Origin: Tenacibaculum jejuense
GTDB lineage: Bacteria; Bacteroidota; Bacteroidia; Flavobacteriales; Flavobacteriaceae
Reading direction: 5' to 3'
Assembly (NCBI RefSeq): GCF_900198195.1
Contig: NZ_LT899436.1
Span: forward strand, 3,563,001 to 3,627,000
DNA: 64,000 bases
The notes under the pieces: generated by a model
What the model was told of the DNA's origin: nothing
The model's input: only the letters and a program-made list of their open reading frames with translations
Database searches by the model: none
Translations under genes and position numbers: made by a program
Part shown: in pieces, positions 8,554 through 17,150 of the stretch
Layout: every line of letters begins with the position of its first letter
Numbering within the stretch: the first letter of the stretch is position 1

Positions 8554-9060
8554 ATGGCTACAACAGACTTATCATATTACGATAAAAATACAATCCCAAA
8601 TGCGAAAGACTTTCGATTTGGGATTGTTGTTTCAGAATGGAATCCTGAAATTACAAAGAGTTTACATAAAGGAGCTATCGATACTTTAATTGATTGCGGA
8701 GCTGAAGAAAAGAATATTGTTTCTTGGGACGTTCCTGGTAGTTTTGAATTGGTTTATGGCTGTAAGAAAATGATCGAAACTGAAAAACTTGACGCCATTA
8801 TTGCTATTGGAAATGTAATTCAAGGAGAAACAAAACATTTCGACTTTGTTTGTGAAGGTGTGACTCAGGGTATTGTTGATCTTAATATAGCTTATGACGT
8901 ACCTGTAATATTTTGTGTATTAACAGACAATACGAGACAACAATCTATCGATCGTTCTGGTGGAAAACTAGGAAACAAAGGAATTGAATGTGCTGTAGCT
9001 GCAGTAAAAATGGCTGCATTAAAGAACATCGGTATCAAAAAGAATACTGTAGGTTTCTAA
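8554..9060 (+). CDS. ribH: 6,7-dimethyl-8-ribityllumazine synthase
   Basis: RibH condenses 5-amino-6-ribitylamino-uracil with 3,4-dihydroxy-2-butanone 4-phosphate, the penultimate step of riboflavin synthesis, as an icosahedral or pentameric cytoplasmic assembly. The 168-aa sequence shows the substrate loop VSEWNPEI, WDVPGSFELVYG, the IGNVIQGETKHFDFV segment with catalytic H95, and VIFCVLTDNTRQQSIDRSGG. The remaining rib genes are not in the window. A terminator follows at 9082-9116, so ribH ends the transcript begun at the TPR gene. Confidence 0.96.
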   Translation: MATTDLSYYDKNTIPNAKDFRFGIVVSEWNPEITKSLHKGAIDTLIDCGAEEKNIVSWDVPGSFELVYGCKKMIETEKLDAIIAIGNVIQGETKHFDFVCEGVTQGIVDLNIAYDVPVIFCVLTDNTRQQSIDRSGGKLGNKGIECAVAAVKMAALKNIGIKKNTVGF

Positions 9061-9081
9061 AAGAAACTTTTAAAAAATATG

Positions 9082-9116
9082 TTAAAATAGCCGAGTTATA
9101 CACTTGGCTATTTTAA
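9082..9116. terminator. Terminator after ribH
   Basis: 15-bp stem with a single G-T pair (9082-9096 with 9102-9116) and 5-nt loop, ending in TATTTTAATTT. Confidence 0.8.
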
Positions 9117-9132
9117 TTTCACAAACATACGA

Positions 9133-9163
9133 TTTGATAGCTTATCTTTTATTCGTAATTTTG
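9133..9163 (+). promoter_or_regulatory. Consensus Bacteroidota promoter upstream of the small membrane protein and mutL
   Basis: TTTG at 9133-9136, exactly 19 bp spacer, TAATTTTG at 9156-9163. It is the best consensus match I saw in the window. It should give a leader of about 55 nt for the 9225 gene and probably drives mutL and the rhomboid genes too. Confidence 0.82.
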
Positions 9164-9224
9164 AATTCATATGTTTTTTGGTGTGGTTTTTGAATTGATA
9201 CCTTAAATTTTAAAATCAATTATT

Positions 9225-9515
9225 ATGTTAGGATGGAGTAAATTTAAAGGAAAGACTCATAATGTTTTTGAGTACAAACCTCGTTATTACAAAGGAGAAG
9301 GAAATCCTTATGAATTCAAACACAAGTTTGATGAATACAGAACCACAGTAGGGAAAAAGAAAAACTTAAAAGAAAAATTTAAAGCTGCAATCAATGAATT
9401 TAAAACTTCAGAAAACGGTGGAATAAATAAAACTATCGTTATTATTGCTTCGATTTTAACTTTTATATTTTTATACGTGATAGATTTTGATCTATCTATA
9501 TTTTTTAGCAAATAA
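9225..9515 (+). CDS. Small C-terminal single-pass membrane protein, unknown function
   Basis: A 96-aa protein with a highly basic N-terminal part rich in Lys, Tyr and Phe (KPRYYKGEGNPYEFKHKFDEY) and one C-terminal transmembrane helix at about residues 74-92, so most of it should face the cytoplasm. I do not recognise a functional domain. I recall such proteins being labelled riboflavin synthase subunit beta because of the ribH neighbour; nothing in the sequence supports an enzymatic role. It is 3 bp upstream of mutL, has its own consensus promoter, and is likely co-transcribed with mutL. Confidence 0.78.
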   Translation: MLGWSKFKGKTHNVFEYKPRYYKGEGNPYEFKHKFDEYRTTVGKKKNLKEKFKAAINEFKTSENGGINKTIVIIASILTFIFLYVIDFDLSIFFSK

Positions 9516-9518
9516 TTA

Positions 9519-11384
9519 ATGTCAGATATTATTCAGTTACTTCCCGATCATGTTGCAAATCAAATTGCAGCAGGTGAAGTTGTTCAGCGGCCAGCCTCAG
9601 TTGTAAAAGAACTACTAGAAAATGCAATTGATGCTGGTGCGACTAGCATTACGCTACTTTTAAAAGATGCTGGTAAAACTTTAGTTCAAGTAATCGACAA
9701 CGGAAAAGGAATGAGCACTACAGATGCTCGTTTGTGTTTTGAAAGACATGCTACTTCTAAAATTAAAGATGCTAAAGATTTATTTAATCTAAACACAAAA
9801 GGTTTTAGAGGAGAAGCTTTGGCTTCTATAGCAGCGATTGCTCATGTTGAATTAAAAACAAGACAGCACAACGAAGAAGTTGGAACGGCTATTAAAATTG
9901 AAGGAAGTTCTGTAATATCTCAAGACGTAGTTTCTACAGCTAAAGGAACAAGTTTGGCCGTTAAAAACTTGTTTTATAATATTCCTGCACGAAGAAACTT
10001 TTTAAAATCAGATACTGTTGAAACTCGACACATAATTGACGAATTTCAACGTGTTGCAATGGCGCATCCTGATATTGCTTTTCAATTACACCATAATGGA
10101 AATGAAGTTTATCATCTTAAAGAAAGTAATTTAAGAAAACGTATTGTTGCTATTTTTGGTAACAAAATGAATGAAAAATTAGTTCCTTTAGACGAGCAAA
10201 CAGACATCATGAAAATAAGAGGTTTTGTTGCAAAACCTTCATATGCAAAGAAAAAGAGAGGCGAACAATTCTTTTTTGTTAACGATCGTTTTATAAAAAG
10301 TTCTTATTTAAACCATGCTGTAAATAGCGCTTTTGACGGTTTATTGGAAAATGGATATCATCCAACTTATTTCATCTATTTTGATGTTCCACCGAACACG
10401 ATAGATATCAACATTCACCCAACTAAAACTGAGGTGAAATTTGATAATGAAAAAGCTTTATATGCCATTTTAAGAGCAACTGTTAAACATAGTTTAGGAC
10501 AATACAGCGTTGCTCCTGTTTTAGACTTTAATAGAGATGCTACTTTAGACACACCATATACGTTTAAAGACAAACCAGCTGTTTCAACACCTAAAATAAT
10601 TGTTGATCCTGATTTTAATCCGTTTAAAAATGAACAAATTAGTTCTCCTGCACCAGTAACTCAAAAAAGAGAAGCGATACCATCATCGTCTCCTGCTCAA
10701 AAAACATCATCTTTTAAAACTGATTATAAAAAAGATGCAGGAAGCTGGGAATCTTTATATGTAAACACATACGAAAGTACTCAACAAGAGAAACTGTTTG
10801 AAAGTGAAAAAGAAACAGAAACGGGTAAAACATTTCAAATTCAAAAGAAATATATTTTAAGCACTATAAAATCTGGAGTTGTTTTAATTCATCAATCCTT
10901 AGCTCATCAACGCGTTTTATACGAAGAATTTTTAACGAATATTACCATTAAAGATGCTAATAGTCAACAGTTATTATTTCCAATAAATATTTCATTTTCT
11001 TCGTCAGACATTGAAATGATTTTTAGTATAAAGTCTGATTTAGAAAGTGCTGGATTTGTATTTAATGAATTTACAAAAGAAAGTGTAGTTATTGGTGGAA
11101 TTCCTACATCAATATCAGAAAGTCAAATTAGTTTAATTTTAGAACAACTTTTAGACGATTTAAAATTAGAAGTTCCAGATGCTAGCTTTAGCCATTATGA
11201 TGTTATGGCTAAATCATTTGCTAAATCTTTAGCTATAAAAACTGGAACTATTTTATCTGTAAAAGAACAAGAAACTTTAGTAAATAATTTATTTTCTTGT
11301 AAAGAACCTAGTGTTTCTCCCCTTGGGAAACCAACATTTAAAACCTTAACTTTACAAGAAATCGATAATATTTTTAGTAATTAG
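9519..11384 (+). CDS. mutL: DNA mismatch repair protein MutL
   Basis: MutL links MutS mismatch recognition to strand removal. The 621-aa protein has an intact N-terminal GHKL ATPase: NQIAAGEVVQRPASVVKE with general base E31, N35 in ELLENAIDAG, IDNGKGM, and TKGFRGEALASI. The C-terminal dimerisation domain starts near residue 440. Where endonuclease-type MutL has DQHAxxE(x4)E, this protein reads H458-QSLAHQ-R, and the zinc-site motif CPHGRP reads SPLGKP, so the nicking active site appears absent. It is followed 2 bp later by a rhomboid gene. Confidence 0.96.
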   Translation: MSDIIQLLPDHVANQIAAGEVVQRPASVVKELLENAIDAGATSITLLLKDAGKTLVQVIDNGKGMSTTDARLCFERHATSKIKDAKDLFNLNTKGFRGEALASIAAIAHVELKTRQHNEEVGTAIKIEGSSVISQDVVSTAKGTSLAVKNLFYNIPARRNFLKSDTVETRHIIDEFQRVAMAHPDIAFQLHHNGNEVYHLKESNLRKRIVAIFGNKMNEKLVPLDEQTDIMKIRGFVAKPSYAKKKRGEQFFFVNDRFIKSSYLNHAVNSAFDGLLENGYHPTYFIYFDVPPNTIDINIHPTKTEVKFDNEKALYAILRATVKHSLGQYSVAPVLDFNRDATLDTPYTFKDKPAVSTPKIIVDPDFNPFKNEQISSPAPVTQKREAIPSSSPAQKTSSFKTDYKKDAGSWESLYVNTYESTQQEKLFESEKETETGKTFQIQKKYILSTIKSGVVLIHQSLAHQRVLYEEFLTNITIKDANSQQLLFPINISFSSSDIEMIFSIKSDLESAGFVFNEFTKESVVIGGIPTSISESQISLILEQLLDDLKLEVPDASFSHYDVMAKSFAKSLAIKTGTILSVKEQETLVNNLFSCKEPSVSPLGKPTFKTLTLQEIDNIFSN

Positions 11385-11386
11385 TT

Positions 11387-12112
11387 ATGCAACAATTAAC
11401 ACCTGCTATTAAACACCTAATTATAATAAATGCTATTCTATTTTTTGCACCTCAACTGCTAAATTTAGACTTAACAAATATTCTTGCCTTGCATTTTCCT
11501 CAAAATGATCATTTTGGTTTTTGGCAATATGCAACACATATGTTCATGCATGGAAGTGTAGCTCATATTTTATTCAACATGTATGGTTTATGGGCTTTTG
11601 GAACTCCTTTAGAACAAATGTGGGGAAAAAACAAGTTCCTATTCTTCTATTTTTCAGCTGGTATAGGTGCTGGTTTAATTTATACTTTAGTGAATTATTA
11701 TCAGTTTAATGATACATTTCAACAATTATTAAATCTAGGTTTATCAGAAAATGAAATTAAAAATATTTTAATTTCTGGAAGTTATAATGAAAACATAGTA
11801 ACACTTAGTAATCTCCAAATGAGTAAATTTTACTCACTTTATCACACCCCAGCTGTTGGAGCTTCTGGAGCTGTTTATGGAGTTTTAGTAGCCTTTGCTT
11901 TGGCTTTTCCTAATGCTAAACTTGCTATGATATTCTTCCCTGTACCAATAGCGGCTAAATATTTTGTACCTCTTATTATAGTTAGTGATTTATTCTTTGG
12001 ATTGACAAAATACTCGATTGGAAATGTTGCTCACTTTGCTCATGTTGGTGGTGCAATTATTGGATTTATTATTGCTTGGTATTGGAAGAAAAATCAATTT
12101 AGAAATTACTAA
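11387..12112 (+). CDS. Rhomboid-family intramembrane serine protease (first copy)
   Basis: A 241-aa polytopic membrane protein of the rhomboid family, which cleaves transmembrane segments of substrate proteins. It has six predicted helices. The conserved HMFMHGSVAHILFNMYGLW motif (H, H and N of the oxyanion region), the catalytic Ser in VGA-S160-GAVYG, and the catalytic His219 in HFAHVGGA are all present, so it should be active. A loop of about 55 residues between helices carries a non-conserved insert. It shares the ATG/TAA junction (1-nt overlap) with the next rhomboid gene. Confidence 0.92.
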   Translation: MQQLTPAIKHLIIINAILFFAPQLLNLDLTNILALHFPQNDHFGFWQYATHMFMHGSVAHILFNMYGLWAFGTPLEQMWGKNKFLFFYFSAGIGAGLIYTLVNYYQFNDTFQQLLNLGLSENEIKNILISGSYNENIVTLSNLQMSKFYSLYHTPAVGASGAVYGVLVAFALAFPNAKLAMIFFPVPIAAKYFVPLIIVSDLFFGLTKYSIGNVAHFAHVGGAIIGFIIAWYWKKNQFRNY

Positions 12113-12972
12113 TGGAAACTATTAATAATTTAAAACAACGATTCCTTAGTGCTGGAATGCTAGAAAAATTAATCTATATAAATATAGCTGTGTTTATAAT
12201 AGGCTTGTTAACCATTTCTTTTTCTGGCCTATACGGAACACGAACTAGTTTTTTAACAGAATGGTTTGCCTTACCGTCTGATTTAGATAAATTTATAACT
12301 AGACCATGGTCATTAGTTTCTTATGGTTTTTTACATGCAGGATTCTTGCACATATTATTTAATTGTATTTGGCTATATATATTTGGCAGATTATTTATTG
12401 AATACTTCACTGACAAACAGTTACTAAACTTTTATTTATTAGGAACCGTTTTTGGTGGTATGGCTTTTTTAATTGCCATGAATTATTTTCCAATTTTCAG
12501 TGGTGCAAAACCTCCAATAGTTGGTGCTTCTGCTGGTATTTCTGCAATAATTATTGGTACAGCAACCCATATTCCAAATTATGAATTACGAATTCCTCTA
12601 ATTAACATATACATAAAAGTTTGGCATTTAGCTTTATTTTTTATTCTTATGGATTTAATTAGTTTATCTGGCGGAAACGGTGGCGGCCACTTTTCTCATT
12701 TAGGTGGTGCCTTATTTGGATTTCTTTATGTTAAATACGCAGGCAACAAAGAACTCGATATTTTCCCTTCATTTAAGCGAACTTCTAAAAAGAAAAAAAC
12801 TAACCTTAAAACAGTACATAAATCAAATAATTTAACTCCTAGAGGTCCTTACAGAAGTAAATCTGATCAGCAGAAGAAGATTGATATCATCTTAGAGAAG
12901 ATAGGAGACTCTGGCTATGATTCTCTAACTCAAGAAGAAAAAGATTTTTTATTTGAACAAGGAAAAAAATAA
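12112..12972 (+). CDS. Rhomboid-family intramembrane serine protease (second copy)
   Basis: A 286-aa rhomboid protease with the motif YGFLHAGFLHILFNCIWLYIFG, catalytic S140 in VGAS-AGIS and catalytic His196 in GGHFSHLGGA. After the last helix there is a basic cytoplasmic tail of about 65 residues (KRTSKKKKTNLK...) ending in a helix typical of Bacteroidota rhomboids (QQKKIDIILEKIGDSGYDSL). It differs clearly from the first copy and is not a recent duplicate. It overlaps the first copy by 1 nt and is followed after 5 bp by the EEP-fold gene. Confidence 0.91.
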   Translation: METINNLKQRFLSAGMLEKLIYINIAVFIIGLLTISFSGLYGTRTSFLTEWFALPSDLDKFITRPWSLVSYGFLHAGFLHILFNCIWLYIFGRLFIEYFTDKQLLNFYLLGTVFGGMAFLIAMNYFPIFSGAKPPIVGASAGISAIIIGTATHIPNYELRIPLINIYIKVWHLALFFILMDLISLSGGNGGGHFSHLGGALFGFLYVKYAGNKELDIFPSFKRTSKKKKTNLKTVHKSNNLTPRGPYRSKSDQQKKIDIILEKIGDSGYDSLTQEEKDFLFEQGKK

Positions 12973-12977
12973 ATACG

Positions 12978-14000
12978 TTGCCAAAGAAAAAGAAATATTC
13001 GTTTTTAGATAAATTACTGTACTTCATAAACTCCATTGTTGCTACAGCACTACTTTTATCTTACTTTTTGGCCTTTGTCTCACCAAAAACAGTTCCTGTT
13101 TTTTCTGTGGCAAGTTTAGCTGTTCCTTTTTTAATCATAGCTAATGCCATATTCTTTGTATACTGGGTTTTTAAATTAAGGAAACATTTTATTTTATCAG
13201 GATTAATATTACTGCTTGGCTGGTTATTCCTTCCTCCTTTTATTAAATTTTCTTCAAAAAATACAGCAAGGAATACTGATGTAAAAGTAATGAGTTATAA
13301 TGTAAGAATGTTTAATCTTTACAACTGGATAAAAGAAGACGGAATTAGCGAGAAAATCACAGAGTTTATTAAAGAAAAAGATCCTGATATTTTAGCTATT
13401 CAAGAATATCATCATTCTAAAAAAAGAAATTTAAAATTTCCATATTCATATTATGTTCCAAAGTCGAAGAAAAACAATTTTGGACTAGCTATTTTCTCCA
13501 AATATAAAATTATTAACAAAGGTTCTTTGGATTTTAAAAACAGTGCTAATAATGCAATTTACATTGATGTTATAAAAAATAAAGATACTATTAGAGTCTA
13601 TAATTTACACTTACAGTCTTTACGTTTAAATCCTAAAAAAGAAAATTTTGGTGAGTCTAGCTCTGAGAAACTAATTGGACGTTTAAAAAATGGTTTCATA
13701 AAACAAGCTTCACAAGTTGAAGTCTTTCTAGCTCACGAAAAACAATGGAATCGTAAAAAAGTTATCTGTGGTGATTTTAACAACACTGCGTTTTCTTGGG
13801 TTTACAGACAATTATGTAAGGACAAAAAAGATGCTTTTGAAATAGCTGGAAATGGTTTTGGAAAGTCGTTTAATTACTTCTTCCCTATGCGTATTGATTT
13901 CATTTTAACTGATGAATCTACAAACATCAATAATTTTAAAACCTACACCCCAAAATATTCAGATCATTTCCCGATCATGTCTCGAATAAATTTTGAATAG
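12978..14000 (+). CDS. Membrane-anchored endonuclease/exonuclease/phosphatase-family protein
   Basis: A 340-aa protein with three N-terminal transmembrane helices (about residues 13-30, 40-62, 70-86) and an extracytoplasmic EEP (DNase I-like) domain. Visible catalytic motifs are MSYNVRMFN, DILAIQEYHH with the metal Glu, CGDFNN with catalytic Asp and Asn, and the terminal SDHFPI. EEP proteins cleave phosphodiesters in nucleic acids, inositol phosphates or sphingomyelin; the substrate here is unknown. The start is TTG, 5 bp after the rhomboid stop, because no ATG lies before the first helix. Confidence 0.85.
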   Translation: MPKKKKYSFLDKLLYFINSIVATALLLSYFLAFVSPKTVPVFSVASLAVPFLIIANAIFFVYWVFKLRKHFILSGLILLLGWLFLPPFIKFSSKNTARNTDVKVMSYNVRMFNLYNWIKEDGISEKITEFIKEKDPDILAIQEYHHSKKRNLKFPYSYYVPKSKKNNFGLAIFSKYKIINKGSLDFKNSANNAIYIDVIKNKDTIRVYNLHLQSLRLNPKKENFGESSSEKLIGRLKNGFIKQASQVEVFLAHEKQWNRKKVICGDFNNTAFSWVYRQLCKDKKDAFEIAGNGFGKSFNYFFPMRIDFILTDESTNINNFKTYTPKYSDHFPIMSRINFE

Positions 14001-14035
14001 TTTATATTAGCAGTCTACTAAACTATTTACTCTTT

Positions 14036-15175
14036 ATGAAACATTTTGAAGTTGCAGTAATAGGAAGTGGGCCTTCGGGAGCTTCAACTGCTTTTCATTT
14101 AGCTAAAAAAGGAATTTCAACAGTAATTATAGAAAAGGAAAAATTACCACGTTACAAAACTTGTGGTGGTGGTTTTGTGTATAGAGGTAGAAAGGATTTA
14201 CCTTTTGATATTTCTAGCGTGGTTGAAAGAGAATTTAATACAGTTGATATTTTATTAGGTAAAAAACTTCATTTTAAAACTGTACGTAAAGATCCAACGA
14301 TTACTATGATTATGCGTGATTCTTTCGACAATTTAATTGTTGAAGAAGCTAAAAAATTAGGAGTTACTTTACTTGAAGACAACAAACTAATTGGGTTAGA
14401 TTTTCAAGATGAAAAAACAATAGTTACCACTGATAAGCAACAAATTTCTGCTCAATTTATTATTGCTGCAGATGGAGCTTTAAGTCCGACAGCAAAAATG
14501 GCGGGATGGAATGAAGAAACTCGTAAATTAATTCCTGCTTTAGAATATGAAGTAGAAGTTTCTGAAGAAGATTTTAACCAATTAAAAGATAGTGTACGTT
14601 TTGATATCGATGCTATTCCTTATGGCTATGCTTGGAGTTTCCCTAAGAAAAATCACTTATCAATTGGTGTAGCTTCTACTAAAAAAGCTAGAATCAACTT
14701 AAAAAAATACTATCAAGAATATTTAGAAACGTTAGGCATTACAAATATACTTAGCGAATCTCAGCATGGTTTTCAAATTCCAATCGCTCCAAGAACAGAT
14801 GGTTTTGTAAAAAACAATGTGTTTTTAATTGGTGATGCAGCTGGTTTTGCCGATCCAATTACTGCGGAAGGAATTTCTAACGCTATTTACAGCGGAGTTT
14901 TGGTTGCTAATGCCATTATAGAAAGTAATTCGAACGTTGAAAAAGCTAGTGAATTATACTTAGAAAAACTGAACGAAAGATTAATTCCTGAAATTCAAAC
15001 TGGATTATGGTTAGCGAAATGGTTTTATGAACAAAAAACAATTCGTAATGTACTATTGAAAAAATACGGACAAAGATTTAGCGATGCCATGGCTGATATT
15101 TTTCATGGCGACCGTTCTTATCCGACCGATATTAAACAAGCTATTTCTAAAAAAGTAAAAGAGTTAGTATTTTAA
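14036..15175 (+). CDS. Geranylgeranyl reductase-family FAD-dependent oxidoreductase
   Basis: A 379-aa flavoprotein with an N-terminal Rossmann motif (VIGSGPSGASTAFHLAKKG), the PRYKTCGGG cofactor loop typical of the geranylgeranyl reductase group, and the second FAD motif GDAAGFADPITAEGISNAI. Members reduce isoprenoid double bonds or act as halogenase-like or menaquinone-modifying enzymes. The exact substrate is not determinable; reduction of a polyprenyl or quinone side chain is plausible. The gene stands 35 bp after the EEP gene. Its stop codon sits in the loop of the downstream terminator hairpin. Confidence 0.87.
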   Translation: MKHFEVAVIGSGPSGASTAFHLAKKGISTVIIEKEKLPRYKTCGGGFVYRGRKDLPFDISSVVEREFNTVDILLGKKLHFKTVRKDPTITMIMRDSFDNLIVEEAKKLGVTLLEDNKLIGLDFQDEKTIVTTDKQQISAQFIIAADGALSPTAKMAGWNEETRKLIPALEYEVEVSEEDFNQLKDSVRFDIDAIPYGYAWSFPKKNHLSIGVASTKKARINLKKYYQEYLETLGITNILSESQHGFQIPIAPRTDGFVKNNVFLIGDAAGFADPITAEGISNAIYSGVLVANAIIESNSNVEKASELYLEKLNERLIPEIQTGLWLAKWFYEQKTIRNVLLKKYGQRFSDAMADIFHGDRSYPTDIKQAISKKVKELVF

Positions 15176-15187
15176 ACTAACTCTTTT
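15157..15187. terminator. Bidirectional terminator between flavoprotein gene and btaB
   Basis: 12-bp perfect stem (15157-15168 with 15176-15187) with 7-nt loop that contains the flavoprotein stop codon. A T-run follows on the plus strand and an A-rich arm serves the minus direction. Confidence 0.82.
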
Positions 15188-15188
15188 T

Positions 15189-15821
15189 TTATTTCTTCCC
15201 TAAAAATGTAAAGTATTGCCAAGTATTAAAATATGCACGATGAATTTCATTTTGCACTGTTTCAAACTTAGACTCTAAAACAGGGGTTAAATGACCTTCC
15301 ATTCGTACATGATGGTTTCCCATATGATTACGAAACCATTCGTGTTTAGAGTTATAAAAATCTACAACTGCTACATAACCTCCAGGTTTTAAATCTTTGT
15401 AAGCTTGTGAAATCATAAACGAAAACTCTGGATTTACCATAGTTAACATATATGAGAATAAAATAACATCTGGTTGGATATTATTTAAAATAGTTGAATC
15501 TCCATAAGGACTTTCAATTAATTCAATATTCGAATATTTATTTGCTTTTTTCTCTGCGATACTAAGCATATCTCTAGAAACATCCATTCCTATAATTTTA
15601 CTTTCAGGAAATTTCTTACTTAAGTTTTTCAAATTATATCCTGTACCACAACCAATTTCTAAAATAGTTTTAGGAGTACAAACCTCAGCAATCTTATCTA
15701 TAATTAATTTTCTTCCAAAAAGAAATGACCATCTAGTAACATCGTAAATTATAGATTGAAATTGATAATAATTCTGAATTAATTGATTCTGTTTGATTGA
15801 ATTTTCTACATTCATATCCAT
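15189..15821 (-). CDS. btaB: SAM-dependent methyltransferase, probable BtaB-like betaine-lipid N-methyltransferase
   Basis: A 210-aa class I methyltransferase with motif I ILEIGCGTGYNLKNL, motif II/III region IIGMDVSRDML, and a post-motif DVILFSYMLTMVN. The family alone does not define the substrate. Its position 1 bp after a DUF3419/BtaA gene strongly suggests BtaB, which N-methylates diacylglyceryl-homoserine three times to DGTS betaine lipid. The N-terminus (YYQFQSIIYDVTRWSFLFGR) resembles BtaB and phospholipid N-methyltransferases. An alternative start is the second Met two codons downstream. Confidence 0.78.
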   Translation of the reverse strand: MDMNVENSIKQNQLIQNYYQFQSIIYDVTRWSFLFGRKLIIDKIAEVCTPKTILEIGCGTGYNLKNLSKKFPESKIIGMDVSRDMLSIAEKKANKYSNIELIESPYGDSTILNNIQPDVILFSYMLTMVNPEFSFMISQAYKDLKPGGYVAVVDFYNSKHEWFRNHMGNHHVRMEGHLTPVLESKFETVQNEIHRAYFNTWQYFTFLGKK

Positions 15822-15822
15822 A

Positions 15823-16971
15823 TTACTTTACTATTCCTAAATATACACTTGCATAAGTCCCTACTCTATCTTCTTTATGTAACTGATCTGAGAGTTCTTT
15901 ATCGAAATCAACTCTATCCTTAACAAAATCTGGGAAAAAGTCAATCTCTTTGGCCGCTGATCTCATTAATATTCTAGTTCCTGGTTTACTATTTTTTAAA
16001 ATCAAACTCCATTCTTCTTCTAATGCTGGCACATTATTAGCTGCAAGCCAGTCTTGATGATCTAAAAGTACATAATGAGAATACTCAGCTGGATTTTCTT
16101 TTAAAAAACCACTTAGTGTAGTTGTGTAACTGTATGCATTGTTTTGCTGATCTTTTAATTTTAAAAAATTATCTTGTTTCAAATATTCAGGACAGCATTC
16201 TTGGGTATAAAATCCTTTTAAATACACTTGATAAAAATAATTATCTCCAATATCTAGTTGTGTAAAAACATTTCTGAACGATTCTTTGATATAAGCAACA
16301 TTTCCTCCAGAATAACTTTCTTGTATTAATGCCTGCTGAGCTCTAGGAACTCCAGCTAAATACATGGTTAAATGATTATTCAATAACAAAGAGATAAAAG
16401 GATTAAATATCTTTTCTTCTAAAATTGTGTAATAACTCTCTTGTTGCTTTAAGGTATTTGAAGTCATGAAGTTTTCTAAATTCTGTCTTATCTTCTTGCT
16501 CGTATACAAATACTTTCTGCACAAATAAGCTAAAGCTCCTGAAGCTCCACGATAATAAAATGAATTTCTCTTTCCTTTCCCTTGAAAATAGTGAATGTGT
16601 TCATCCCAATATTCTTTTGCATAATCTGGTAAGTTTTCCCTCAAATATTTTCTGTAGTAACTTTTAGCCTCTTTAAAATTTCCTTCTCCAAAAAACTGAA
16701 ACAATGCTTCATAATCTCCATATTGAAACATAGTTCTTTTTAACTCTAAAAGTGCGTTTTGCCTAAAATTCATGTCTACAGAATGAATTTCCGTAGGTTC
16801 ATCTAAAAGATAATCTAGTAAATTATCACCAGCGCTTGTGATCATAACAAGCTTACTATTTTTATTTAATTGTAATAATTTTCGATCGCATCGTGGATCT
16901 TCCCAACAAGCATTATATATTAATTTTTTTCCGTGTATTTGATGAAAAAACCAGTTTTGTAGTCTACTCAT
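15823..16971 (-). CDS. btaA: DUF3419 protein, BtaA-like 3-amino-3-carboxypropyl transferase
   Basis: A 382-aa DUF3419 protein. The hallmark regions are IYNACWEDPRCDRKLLQL, ITSAGDNLLDYLL, the SAM-binding acid in IHSVDMNFRQNALLELK, and the C-terminal YVLLDHQDWLA and RSAAKEIDFFPDF. BtaA transfers the 3-amino-3-carboxypropyl group of S-adenosylmethionine to diacylglycerol, making diacylglyceryl-homoserine, the first step to phosphorus-free betaine lipid. BtaB follows 1 bp downstream. Function is assigned by family and pairing. I see no exact -7 promoter box upstream. Confidence 0.85.
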   Translation of the reverse strand: MSRLQNWFFHQIHGKKLIYNACWEDPRCDRKLLQLNKNSKLVMITSAGDNLLDYLLDEPTEIHSVDMNFRQNALLELKRTMFQYGDYEALFQFFGEGNFKEAKSYYRKYLRENLPDYAKEYWDEHIHYFQGKGKRNSFYYRGASGALAYLCRKYLYTSKKIRQNLENFMTSNTLKQQESYYTILEEKIFNPFISLLLNNHLTMYLAGVPRAQQALIQESYSGGNVAYIKESFRNVFTQLDIGDNYFYQVYLKGFYTQECCPEYLKQDNFLKLKDQQNNAYSYTTTLSGFLKENPAEYSHYVLLDHQDWLAANNVPALEEEWSLILKNSKPGTRILMRSAAKEIDFFPDFVKDRVDFDKELSDQLHKEDRVGTYASVYLGIVK

Positions 16972-17071
16972 TTTTTTAGTTTAATGAAAGTTTCATAAAA
17001 ATAGCTTGGACATTTAAACTAAAGAGATCCTAATAATTAAGTATTTATGATCTTATTGTTAATAAAAAAAC

Positions 17072-17099
17072 AAAACCACCTGAAACATCAAGTGGTTTT
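17072..17099 (-). terminator. Terminator after the 123-aa unknown gene
   Basis: On the minus strand a 12-bp stem with one mismatch (arms 17088-17099 and 17072-17083) and 4-nt loop is followed by TGTTTTTTTATT. It separates the 17151 gene from btaA. Confidence 0.75.
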
Positions 17100-17150
17100 T
17101 CTAAGAACAGTAATAATCTGTTAACAACAAATGATTAAAACTTAAGTATT

